Below the pieces are notes generated by a model that was given only the letters and a program-made list of their open reading frames with translations, was not told where the DNA came from and did not search any database. A stretch of 64,000 bases of DNA from Nephromyces sp. MM_2019 (Eukaryota; Apicomplexa; Aconoidasida; Nephromycida): NCBI GenBank assembly GCA_015657535.1, contig JADHZB010001930.1:63825-127824 (forward strand), read 5' to 3'. A program made the position numbers and the translations under genes. Of the stretch, positions 13,366 through 25,100 are shown in pieces; within the stretch, counting starts at the first letter, position 1; each line of letters opens with the position of its first letter.

Positions 13366-13393
13366 GTGCAATATCCTTAATATAAATACTTAG
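13096..13393 (+). pseudogene. Same-frame coding-like stretch interrupted by stops (possible gene remnant)
   Basis: One plus-strand frame reads protein-like from 13096 to about 13189 (contains LPGGPKNIMNVAKPGSHPSN, then IFPFPRG). It hits TGA-CAT-TAG and then continues protein-like (contains GCFYESSQLSVYTYSREMLN, then IKDEIENNN) to TAA at 13391-13393. No plausible intron removes the stops while keeping the frame: the only GT...AG there is 14 nt and would shift it. A decayed gene or a base error explains this most simply. The family is not recognised. Confidence 0.3.
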
Positions 13394-13492
13394 TTTCTAC
13401 ACAATATCCTTAACATAACTACCAAGTTTCTATTCAACATCTCAAGCATAACTACCTTATATCCAATATCCTTAATATAACTACCTTCTATC
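13369..13492. repeat. Four imperfect tandem copies, about 33 bp
   Basis: Copies begin near 13369, 13402, 13435 and 13464 with the core CAATATCCTTAATATAACTA, spaced 33, 33 and 29 bp apart and drifting in sequence. No coding role is seen. Confidence 0.75.
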
Positions 13493-13498
13493 TTCCTA

Positions 13499-16105
13499 TG
13501 GTTATATTATCCCAGCTTCTACAAAAGGTGAAAAAGCTAGCACAAGTAGATTTTACTTGATTTTCGCGGTTTAGCAGCCGCTCCGTAAACACACCCCTCC
13601 CCATTAGGACAGCACTTACGTATTCTACCTGCGGAAGTGCCAGCAATGGTGCGCGCTTCAACCAGGCGCTTACGGGGGCCGCTTACAGCGGGTGCTTTCA
13701 GGGGTAACAAGCGCAAGAGGAGGTGTTTATAGTCTCATGATTTAGTACAGCCTTGCCCGCGCTTCCGTTTGTCACCTAAACTAAGGTGCTTGAAGCAGGG
13801 TAGTTAAGCAGGGTCGTCAAGCAGGGTCGTCAAGCAGGGTCGTCAAGCAGGGTCGCCAATAGGCTATAATATCCTGGTCCGTGGTTGTGGGGTTCCTTCC
13901 ATCTGTCTAAAAGTGGCTGAAATTCTGGTAATTACTTTGGTGACCGTGGATGTGCTTCCCTAATAAAAAATGAGGGCTTCCGACACTAGTTCGCGTGTCC
14001 CATTGTATTTTTTCCGCAAAAATGAGCATCTGTACAGTATGCATTTAGGAAGCAACGAATTGGTAACGTGCCGCTAGTTTGTAATGCCCCTGTTGTAATA
14101 CTTAGCTGTGGTGTAGGTATTGCGGGTGGTGAACAGGAGTGCAAACCCGCAGAAATTGTTTTTCTGGTTTGCGTTCTTCATTTTGAATTTGCGGGTAATT
14201 TCTGTTTTGAACATTTTAGCATAAACAGGCACCTGGGAAACTTTTTTTTGAGGGTGCGGATACACCTTGTTGGGAAGTTGATGGTTTTTTGCAAGAAACA
14301 GTAGCTTCGCAGACTTTATGTTTCCTGATTCTTTCTTGGTATTGTATGGGAGGACTTGTGTAGTTTTGGTGGTTTTCAACAAGTTTATCCTGAACATAGC
14401 CTCATTTCTCTAATTCTTCCAGAGCATTTTTTGGCTTTCTAGTTTTTATTTTTTTGCGGGTAATCCGTGAGGTTTTTTCCTGATCAATCGTTTTGTGGGT
14501 ATCGTTATTATTGGAATTGTTGAGGTTTGCGTGTCTTTGCTACCTTGTAAATGTGTTATTTATCTTTGAAATTATTTTCAATGTATCTCTCCATTCTGTA
14601 ACTCTTTTGAGTTATTTGTTTTTACCCCCAGTTTGTGGTTTAGTGAGCAATACATAATGATGGTACTCATGAACTCGCATGTTTGGCGCTGCTTTATTGG
14701 TGCGCCTCCTTTTTTTATAGAAAACAGCGAAAAATAGAGATTTTGCCTCTATTATATTATATCTTCCCAATAAAATTGATAATAAATCTTTAAGACTAGA
14801 TAAATAAGACAAGTTTATAAGCAAAAGCGGAGTAAAATTTTTTAAAGATAGTGTGTGACTTGCTTCTTCATGAAAAGCAAGCGTATTACCTGCTTTGTTT
14901 TTCCCATTGCCCAATTTTTTCATTCTATTTGGTGGTATAATATATAGTTATTCTTTAGTTTGCCTGCTCGTTAAAATTTTTTTGGTTTTGATAGATTTTC
15001 CTAAACGCTTTTTCCAGTAGTTGTTAAATCAACTAGCTGATGGTAGTATATTTTGGTGTGTGCGATTATTTTTGTTCTTGATTTTTTACCTTGGACTGAC
15101 TGTCCTGCTTGATTGCTTTCTCAATGGAAAGCTTGCTCTTGATTTGGATGTTGTAAACTAAAGAAAATTAAGAATTGTCTGAATTAATTTGCAAATATAT
15201 TGGTGTTAATTCCATTGACTTTTATAAAAGCAATTTTTTAACTTTGAAAAATTGCCCATGGTTTCTGTATTTTTCTACTCAGTGGGATGTTAAATTTACC
15301 CGTGTGTGTGAATTTCAATGCAATTTTTTACTTTCTTTTTGCTACGTTTTGCTTTTTTTCTTCTTTTTTTATAGGAATAATAGCTTTTGCTTGTGCCTAT
15401 TGTGCTAGAATATATCAAGTTAATATGATGTCTCTAGCTGATTATACTTATGTGTTAAATTTTTCTCCGTTTCAAACAAGTTTTTTTTTTCGCATACTTT
15501 GGGAGCTCTAACCCTCTCATGTGAGGGTTGTATCGTGCTTTTGTTTGCCTTTGCTGTTTGTGAATTTTTTCTAACTCTATTTTTTCAGGGTAAAAAAACC
15601 TTGCTTTTAGTTTTTGTTGCTAAAATTTGGATGTATCCGGCTAGAATGTGTTAGCCCTATGCTATCACCTTGTGTTTACAAGAAAAGCTGAATAGTACCT
15701 GCGAGGCGAGTATCGCAATCTTGAGCTTTTCGGCATGATAGAGGTCTAAATAGTGTGGAAGCAGCTTGAGGATCCTTTTGCATTAAAAATGGCGAGGTAA
15801 ATTTGATGGATTAGTCTGTTATTTTATAAATTTTTTTATCGATTTTGTAACTGTTTCTTGCATCAAGTAAGGCTGAGTTGCCATGCTTTTCGTAAAGGAG
15901 TTTTCGGAAAATTCTCTAGTGGTGCTGCCTGTGTGTTGTGATTTTTGCAGTATTTTGTGCTTTTAGTAGCTCGATAAAGGCTTTCTTATTGGATAGAAGA
16001 GCTTCTAATTGATTTCACGCTCAATTTATCGCTTTATTTCGTCATCAGTTATGAATTCATCAAATTTCCTGCATTTTCTGTTAAGTCTGTTTTTCACTGG
16101 GCACT
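13499..16105. other. Gene-free stretch upstream of BTA1
   Basis: From about 13.5 to 14.0 kb the DNA is more GC-rich and holds a 13-bp tandem repeat. From about 14.2 kb on, the plus strand is strongly T-rich, as in plus-strand introns elsewhere in the window, so part of it may be 5' leader or unrecognised 5' intron of the BTA1 transcript. The 103- to 107-codon minus-strand frames here are Lys/Asn-rich, as expected by chance from the complement of T-rich DNA, and I do not call them genes. Confidence 0.4.
13792..13856. repeat. 13-bp tandem repeat, five copies
   Basis: The unit CAAGCAGGGTCGT is repeated five times head to tail. The first two copies and the last differ by one to three bases; the two central ones are identical. 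It is a small minisatellite in the most GC-rich part of the intergenic region. Confidence 0.9.
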
Positions 16106-19100
16106 ATGAAGATGTGGCCTCTCTCTCTTCTCAGCTCTCAAATGTGATATGTAGAGATGTGTGTGTTTTTTGGTAACACACCATCCTTGATATGTATTGT
16201 GTTGAGGTTCTTATGCCTGGTTCTAACACTAATCAGTTTCTCTTTATATTTACCAACACACCATTCCACAGCTTCTTGCATATCTGCAAAAACTGCTAAT
16301 AAATTTTTCTGCCTTTTCAGTCCGGAAAATACTCAGCACTCGGATGTGATCTCCATAGTGGAGGAGATACTTCTTCGAGGTGCATATTTTTTGCTTAATA
16401 TGATGGCTTTATTGGGATCCTTGTGTGTGGCGTTGATCGTAGCACCTATTATAGGTGTGTTATGGTTTCTCTCGGATCAGGTGTTATTTCTTACTCTTGG
16501 AAAGAGTTTCTTATACAACATGAGCTGGGAGGTAAATATATATGTAAATTGCTGCTAATTTCTGATAAATTAGAATAAAATGACTAGAATTTGATGCCTG
16601 AAATCTACGTGTTATACTGTTTTTCTGGACTGACATAATGGTGTGTGAAGTAAATGTAAATTCACGCCGACCTCTCTCAAGCTCTTCCTTCCTTGATTTG
16701 CTGCTGAAGATTTGGGTGGTCTCCTTGAAAGATCACTTTGTGTATTCGTGATGAATCATTGGCGTTCATCTCTCTTTTCTTCAGTACCTGGTCGGTGTGT
16801 GTTTCGCTGCTTAATTTTTTAGAATTGGATAGCCGTAGCTTTTGCTTTTCTGTTAAAGTACTTGATTTTAGCTTGGAGAACTCTACGCATTGCTACCGTT
16901 GTATTTCACTGCTTTTAGTGTGTGTGGAGGTCTATAATAATCCGCTATAATCTTTTCTAGTGTGTGCCATATGTATTCTTCTGCGTTTTGAGAAATAGCC
17001 TGTATAGTTCAGATAAATTAGTTAGGCGAATATCAGCCCAGTATACCAAATACAGTAGCACACTGCAATATTATGCGAAATGAAACTTTGGAGCTTAAAG
17101 AGCATATATGCAGATTTGCTCGAATGTTCAAAGTTTGATATTTTCTTTGCTGATTGTTGCGTTGTTGATAGATTAGTACGTTTTCGGTAATTTCTAGCAT
17201 TCATCTGCTAAGCAGGAATCTTCAGCATCTTCATCATCTTCGTGCTCTTCTTCATTTTCTTGCTCATCTTTTTCTTCATCTTCTTTCTCATCTTTATCTT
17301 CTTGCCCGCCTTCTGCATCATAACCTCCATAATCTTCTCCATCGTAACCTTCTCCCTCTTCCCCCCCTTCCTCTGTCTCTCCACATTAATAATCCTTCTA
17401 TTTCTCTATTGCTTGAACTCCACTTTCTCTTGTCGCATAACTTTGCCCACTTTCGTGAAGACTTCCCATGCAGCAAACCCCCCACTGATGAACGCACTTC
17501 CGTCTCTAACAACAAAGTTCTTCACAACACACAGAAAATTAATTCCCCTCTTCTCAGCACACCAAATCGCGCTGTCCAACCCTCTAACACGCCACCCAAA
17601 CTCACTGCAGCAGCGTAGTTTAAACTTCCTGTTTCCCTCCTTCTCCCTCCCAGGATCCTCGTGTAGATAGTAGAACGCTCAAATTGGATTCAACAGACTC
17701 AGTAATAACCCTCTGCTCAGCTGGAGATAATGCTTTGCACTATGTTATTGAAGGTGCTCGAGTTACTGCAGTTGATTTGAATCCCTGTCAAATTGCTCTC
17801 TGTGAATTAAAGTGTTTGGCTATACGAATGCTCACGCACAAGGAAGTTTTTGCTATATTTGCCACTAATGATATTTCTCTGCTAAAAAAAGTGTATTATA
17901 GCACACTGAGGGATAATCTATCGGAGTCTAGTCGGAAGTTTTGGGACAGGTATATAGTACGGACGAAGTCTTTTATGTATGCTGGAAGTAGCGGAAAGTT
18001 GGCTTTTATAGTCTTTCGGATAATATTTCCTATTTTGCGGCTCGGATGGGTTCGGAAGTAAGTGGGAGTTTGGTGGGAGAGAGGTGGTGGATGCTTTTGG
18101 TGGTGGGGAGGGGAGATTCAGTGTGTATAGGGGGGTGTGTATTTTATTATCTTCATCTTTGTCATCTACGTTATGTGCATTATCTTCATCTTTAGCTTTA
18201 TCATCAGTTTAATCTTCAGCCTGAGCATCCTCATCAACTTAATCTTCAGCTTGAGCATCTTCATCTTCATGAAAAAGCTTTTTGAAGATTTGCATTATCT
18301 CATTTTTGCGTAAGCTGTGAAGAGGAGAATTTGCTTGCTACACACTTGATATCTTAAAGAAGAAAACATCGTGTGGATGTTTCAACTTCTTCTCGATTTT
18401 TTTGTTTTTCGTCTTTATTGATACCGGTGTTTGGGATGTATATATTTTGTGGTTTGTGATAAGTCGAAACTGTAAGCCTTATGGGACCTAGTTTATGGTG
18501 GATTTGGCCTTTTGGGACTGAAGCGTGTGTATTATTAAGAAATCTAGCGTTTTCACTGCGAAAAAAGCGAACAATATGTAGGCTAAATTCTTCATATATG
18601 CAAAGCAAAGCGAAACTTCATCCTTTCTCAGAGTGATATTTCCAGTCTTTTCAGACTGATGCTTCCTAGCTTTATAAACTGGTAGTTTTAATGGGTAGCT
18701 AAGCCTACACTCGAATTCAAGAGTTGTAATTTTTCAGCATCTGAAAATATATTGGAAAAATCCATGAAAATAAGCTCTTTGATACTTTTTCTTCCTCTTC
18801 GTAAAAATCCACTAAATTCTCCAAAAAAGGTGTTTTTTCGAATTAACTATATGGATATATATGCATTTTTTTATAAATTTGTTACAAGCTGAGGATGATT
18901 TGATGCGATTCAGATTTGAAAGACATCGCTAGCAGATCCGTCTCTGTATGAGGGTCCCTGTTTTTCGATTTCTTCGGCGCAGATAATAATATATACTCAC
19001 GGGTTCACTTATGAGCAGTGTACGTGTGTGAGCATACAGTTAATTTGGGATTTTCAACTTCAAATGCTATTTGGTGTGTGGCGTTTTGTCTTGATGTGTG

Positions 19101-22100
19101 TAGCTCAGTGCGAAGTGCCGCCATTTTGTGCTTTCTCTAGTGTGTGTGTGTGTGTGGTTGTGTTTCTTTGAATAACTGCATTCTTATTAATCTGCCAAAG
19201 TTTTAGTTGAAATTTTTGGAATATTTCGCAATGGTGGTGTCTCATTTTTCAGTTAAAGGAGATGGAAGAGGGTGATTGTCCTGTTTGTGTGTGTGTGTGT
19301 GCGTCTATGAGTACCGTAGAAAGTCTAGAACTTATTAGTGTGTGTGTAGGGTCGTCTTTTCTGTTGCTAGAGTCTTGCGATTTCTGGTATATTTAACCTT
19401 CTCTTGAATACAGGCACACACACATGCAATTTTCGGTATCACTTTGATAAATCGAAACTAGAGCTCTATATTGTCAGTAACTACTCCGTCATCCCTACTA
19501 TTGGTATATATTGGCTATTGCCTGAATGATAGTTTTGCTGAGGGTGTGCGCGAGCTCTTATGTCTTTTTTTTTGTGAGAAACTCTCTCTTTCTCTTGTTC
19601 TCTATTCATTTGTAATTTTTTTTGATGCTATTTTTTTGAAGAAACTTAGTTTCTATGAATTTTCCTGCCTTTCCAGATTCGCATTGAAGGAAATTGACTT
19701 TCAACAGTTTAGTAGCAAACTGGCTAGAGAGAGGATGAAGATTGATTATTTGTGTTGGATTGGGGAATTCATTTTAATGAAGGCTTTGTGTGGCCTTGCT
19801 GGAGTGCCTAAAGCTCAACTTAGGCTGGGTCTTCATCGGAAGAATAACCTTAGAATTATTGCCGAGAAAGTTCTAGTTAGTGAGATAATTTCAGTGTATG
19901 CGTGTCTGATGGATTTTTGGGTGCATTTAGAATGAATTTTTACGGTAGATTCTTTAAAGTTATAGACTGAGATTAGCGTTGAAGTAAGTGTGTGTGTGTG
20001 TTCGTTTTGTGTGTGCTTTGCGTTGATTTCTAGCGAAAACATTTGAATGAATCCTTCTCTTTACCTTCTTAGAAGCAAGTTTTTTTGCCACTTCTTATCA
20101 GGAAAAAAGTGGCTGTAAGTGTTTGTGTGTTCATCTTTTATGGAAATGTATGTTTTTATGAGTTGCAGTGGGACTCATATGCAGTGACTGACATCTTGAT
20201 GTGTGCATAACTTGATTTTTATGGTTGTGTGTGGATGTAATTTTTGGTGCTTTTTAAGTTTATTTCTTTTGACTGTATATAGGTTGCTCTATATGGTAGT
20301 CTGTGTGTATTTTTTCTCCTTTTATGGATGCTCTGTTCTTATGTTTCTTCTTCTGCAAACTTGTTTTTTAACGGATTCTTCAAGTGCAGCCTAGTATTAT
20401 TTTAGGCTTTACTCACTTCAACTTTCATACTAGAGAATTTTTTAAACTTTTCGACACATCTTTTCCTCAGTTTCTTACCTGATGCCAGGATGAAGATAAT
20501 CTTCATGGAAACTTCATTGCTTTACATTAAAATGAGCAAATTTTCTATACTGACTTGTAGATTTTTCATATTTTTTTTTTAGTGCTTAAGTGATTGTTTT
20601 ATGATAAAAATAACAAAAAAGATTGAAAAATCCTCTTCATTCTGCTTCTTTTCACACCACCATATTATTTTTTTTTCATCTTGTATATACATCTTTCTTC
20701 CATCATTAAAATGGTGTGTGCTATTTTCATCTCACTATTTCCTTTTAAATTTGGTGAATTAGGCTCCAGAGTTAGCAGTGGATAACTATTTTTATGGAGG
20801 TTATTTGACGGGCAAATGGACTGAAGAAAACTGCCCTTCTTATCTAAAAAAAGTCAACTTTGATTCGTTGAAAGAACGCCTTAATAAGGGGTATATGCAG
20901 CTTCATTGTGCATCACTTGAGGACCATCTAAAAAGCTCAAAGAATACCTATACAGTTGCCAGTTTATTGGATCATATGGATTGGATGCAGCCTTCTCAGA
21001 TACTATCAGAGATGAATCTATTGCTCTCAAAATTAAACCGGTGAATACGGTATTTTGTGTGTTTTTGTTAGGAGTTTAGTGTGTGGTTTGCTTGCTTAAG
21101 CTGATGGGAATGTTATTTTTTTGTGGGAGTTGCTCTAGCGTGTCTTAGTTTTGTGTGTGTGTGTGCTATAAATATCTGGTTCTCCAAGGAGTTTTTGCTT
21201 GTCATAGGGAGTATTGATTCAGCATAATCTGTCTTTGGTGTTTTCGAGCAATTGCTTCACAAGGACTAGTGTGTATTACGTACTTATTCACTATGATAAG
21301 TTTATAGCAATTTCCATAGTCTTTTCTTCTTTGCTGCTTTTTGCAATCTCAGTAAGCTATTCTCGCTATTAGATAAAACATAGTGATTGCAACACAAAAA
21401 GCACATCAGTGCTGCTTTTTTCTTTTCCTCCAAATTGTGTAAATCACTGTGGGCTTTTGTTTTTCTCATGTCCTCCTTCCGCTGCTGTCTACTCACAGAC
21501 CGTAGAGACTCGCAGTGTACATACAGCTTCTACCTCATTTATCAGAAAACCATTCGTAAAAGACTTCCAACCATCCGCTTCCCTTTTTTAGCTTTCTTCG
21601 CGCATAGCATTAATGAATGAGATTTTTTTCCAGTCACACACCACAGATAATGCCAACTGCTTCGAAAGTTTCCCCATCTTCTTCAGTGAAAAAGGGCGAA
21701 TTTTTTGGCGCTCTTTCTCGGATAAAGTTCATAGTCCAGTCTTAGCTTGGCTGAAGCCAGATCGAGTAGATGATCATGATGATAGAGTCGGGATGTACTT
21801 CAGCACTTGGATTTTTCACTGTAAAAATCTTCGTTATAGCATGCCACCAAGAACCAGTAAATTTTCAAATGGAGAATTTGATTTTGTCACTATTTTATTC
21901 ACTGGAATTAAGATTATTCTGTTTCCAGCAGTGAAACTTTGGTATTCATTGGTTGGCAAAAAGTTGTCTCATAAGGAAACAATGGAGGCGTTTTATCAAA
22001 ATCAAAAGACAGGTTGGTGAAGTTCAATCATTTAATATGATCGCTTGGAGCGTATGTGTGTGTGGTGGAAATAAAAAAGAAATCTTGGAAAAATTTCATG

Positions 22101-25100
22101 TTTAGTTTAGTGTGGAGGTAGATGAAACAGTAGAAAGCTGAGAGTTTTTATGATATTTTCCCTAAAGAGGGGAAAAAATACTTTGCTCTTCAATGAAAAC
22201 TTGAAGGGAAATTTTGATAATAGTAATGCTATCTTAGTGTGTGTGTGCGTTTGTGCGTGTGGGTGTGTGTTTTTTTCTTTATCTTGATCTCCTTCATCTT
22301 CTTCTTCATGCTTCTCAGGATATGATTTGTTCCGCGAAAAGATGTTGCATGCAAGGCCTATCTTAATGGATATAATCCCTCTGAAAAACAACGGAAACAT
22401 GATTTGGATAGACGTGGGAGGAGGAACTGCAAGGAATCTCGAGTTTCTTGGCTCATCAGCCATTCGCAAATATTTTAAAGTGAGTTTGTGTGCTGTTGAT
22501 AAAGCTTTTAGCATTCTCGTTTTTTGATTCTATCCTTTATGATGGGATTTTTGAAATTTTTCGTGTATGGTTTCCTTATATATCAATTGACATACGTAAA
22601 AGTGTGTGTGTTATTTCCTGAATCATGGTTTCTGCAGTTGCATAATTTCATTTCAATAGGTTTGAGCGGCTATCATGACGAGTTTTTCTGTTTCACGGGA
22701 TTTTTGTTGTCTTGAATACCTCCTCCTTGTTTTGGAGTTTTTTCTGAACTCCTTAATAAAGGAGAATTTTTATTGTGAAGAAACATTTTGATATACTTTT
22801 TCTTCTTCATCTTCATCTTCTTCTTTCATTATATAACGTATTATATATTTTTTTTCTTGAAAAGAGTCCTCCTAGTGGAGGCATTCCAATAAGATTAAAT
22901 ATTCCAATTATAAGTTAAAGCAGGTTTTTTGTAGATTTGTTCAGTGTGTTTTTACTTTAGCAAAAGCGTATAAATATGTTTCTTCTGAGAAATGGGAAGA
23001 GGAAGTTTTTCTCTTTATTGCTTAAATGAAGAAAGTGTGTGTCATTATTATTTGATTCTCTATGCTTTTTTTGCTTATGGCCTCTCCTTTTAGTAACGTT
23101 TTTTTTTTTTTTTAATCCTGAAAGCATGTAGTAGTGTCATGATGACTAATTGCTCTATTTTGCTTCTTTTTCTTGGAGATTTTAAAGGGAGAGAAGTGTT
23201 TATATTCTTAGAAGAAGCTGAATTTTCTGCAAAATGGCTTATTTTTCGTTATTGTTTAGCAGATTAAGTAGCTCTATGCTGCTTCTTCATGTTGAATCAG
23301 CCAAATTCACGATTTACGCTGTTTAATAGCTTGAAGTTGGTGGTTTTTCCGCATGAAGTTGTCAGTTTGTGTTTTTCTGATGTTCTTCGTATCTTTAGAT
23401 GTTAAGAAATTTAGGATTTATACTAATAATATTTTACGTAGATAAAACATCTCCATTGTGGGTTTTTACGAAGGATTTTCGAGGCTTTTAACGAGCTGAT
23501 TTTCTCTTTTTTGGCCATTCTGCATGCTGAAATTGTAGTGCAACTCTTTGGAAGTATATTATGTTATTAGAGTGCCGAAAAAATCTTTGATTGGTGGAGA
23601 AGATATTATTCATTTTAAGAATTCATCGAAACATTTTCGGTTTTAGGGTATAGGATTTTCACTGTTTAGGGTTTCATCGTTTAGGGTTTCACCTGCTTTA
23701 TGATTGAGTATACGTTCTCTTTGCGTTTTGCTTTGTGTCAAGGATGTTGGTTGTTAGAGCTATTCCGTTATTCATGCTGTTTCAATGAAGATGGCATTAG
23801 ATTCCATCTTTGAGCTTTTGCTATATTTCAGGAAGTTTACATCGTGGATGTGAGCTCTTCGTTGCTTGCTATTGCTGCTGAGCGAATAGCAGCTATGGGG
23901 CTGAAAGATATTGTGCATTTGTGCGAAAAGGATTTCACTAGCAAGGAGGTTCTGAGATACTTGCCTGGTGGAAAAACAGTTGATTTGGTGACTTTTAGCT
24001 ACTCCTTTTCTATGATCCAAGACCAAGAAGCTGCCAAGAACAACTGCATGCATTTACTGAAGAAGGATGGCAAGGGGTGAGTAAAAATATGGTGTGTGCG
24101 AGCTTTTTGTCGCTGACGCTCCTGGGTTTATGCTTTGCTAAATACGTAGAATCTGTGTTTGCGAGTAATTTGTTCGCTGCTTTCTAGAGGAGAATATGGG
24201 AAAACCGTTTTTCTTTTAGTTTTTGATGATTGCGAACTAGACTATTCGTACTAAGCACTAAGCTTGGAAATTTATTACTTTTTCGTGTGTTTTATTTTAA
24301 TTGCATGCTTTTCTGAGTAACGGCAGAAACTAGCAAAAAGCTAGCAAACATAGTCACGAAATATCTTCTTTTAGTATTTTCTTCCACTAAACTTTTCCAT
24401 CTTCCTCTCTTTTTGAAGTGTGTATGTAGTAATGTTTTCATGCTTATTGGCTTCTGCTATCATATCTGCTCAGGATACTGGGAATAGCTGATTTTTTTGA
24501 CGAGACTAACGGGAATCCGGATGCTTACGATAACATATTGAAAAAGGTATGTCTACAAAATAGAGCATGCTGCATATTCAGACTTCCAAACAGCAAGCAT
24601 CTTTTTAATGAAAGCTAGATTCACTCAACAAACTAGATTCTCCCACGAATATACAACACATTTTGCAGTATAAAGTCACCTGAATACTGCTTTCCCACTT
24701 TGTTTCTCCTTTAACTATGGAGAACAAATCATGCAGGCAGCTAGTTATTGATTGCCCTGATTACTGAAGATTCAATTATTCTTTCGCAGCAGTTTGAATT
24801 CATTCCCTCCAAGCACTCCCCCTCCAAGCACTCCCCCTCCAAGCACTCCCCCTCCAAGCATCCCCCCTCCAAGCACTCCCCCATCCAAGCACTCCCCCCT
24901 CCAAGCACTCCCCCTCCAAGCATCCCCCCTCCAAGCACTCCCTCCTCTTAGGTTGGAATTAAGTGAGATGTGATTTTTTTTTGCTTAACTGTGAAGCTCT
25001 TTAGCAAGCCTACCAGCTCGGGTTATATTCAGCTGGTAAGCATTTTTTCTCTGCATATCATCATTACTTCAGTTACTAGCACTTTTATCGGCAATTTTAC

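Noticed and set aside
14074..14397. 107-codon minus-strand frame
   Set aside because: Lys/Asn-rich low-information sequence complementary to T-rich plus-strand DNA; no motif, no splice context.
14612..14923. 103-codon minus-strand frame
   Set aside because: Same bias as above. It lies in the T-rich stretch upstream of BTA1 and has no recognisable domain.
15175..15511. Phe/Cys-rich plus-strand frames
   Set aside because: Typical translation of T-rich DNA, overlapping each other in two frames.
24741..24951. Gly/Glu and Pro/Ser repeat frames on both strands
   Set aside because: Translation of the 15-bp minisatellite inside a BTA1 intron.
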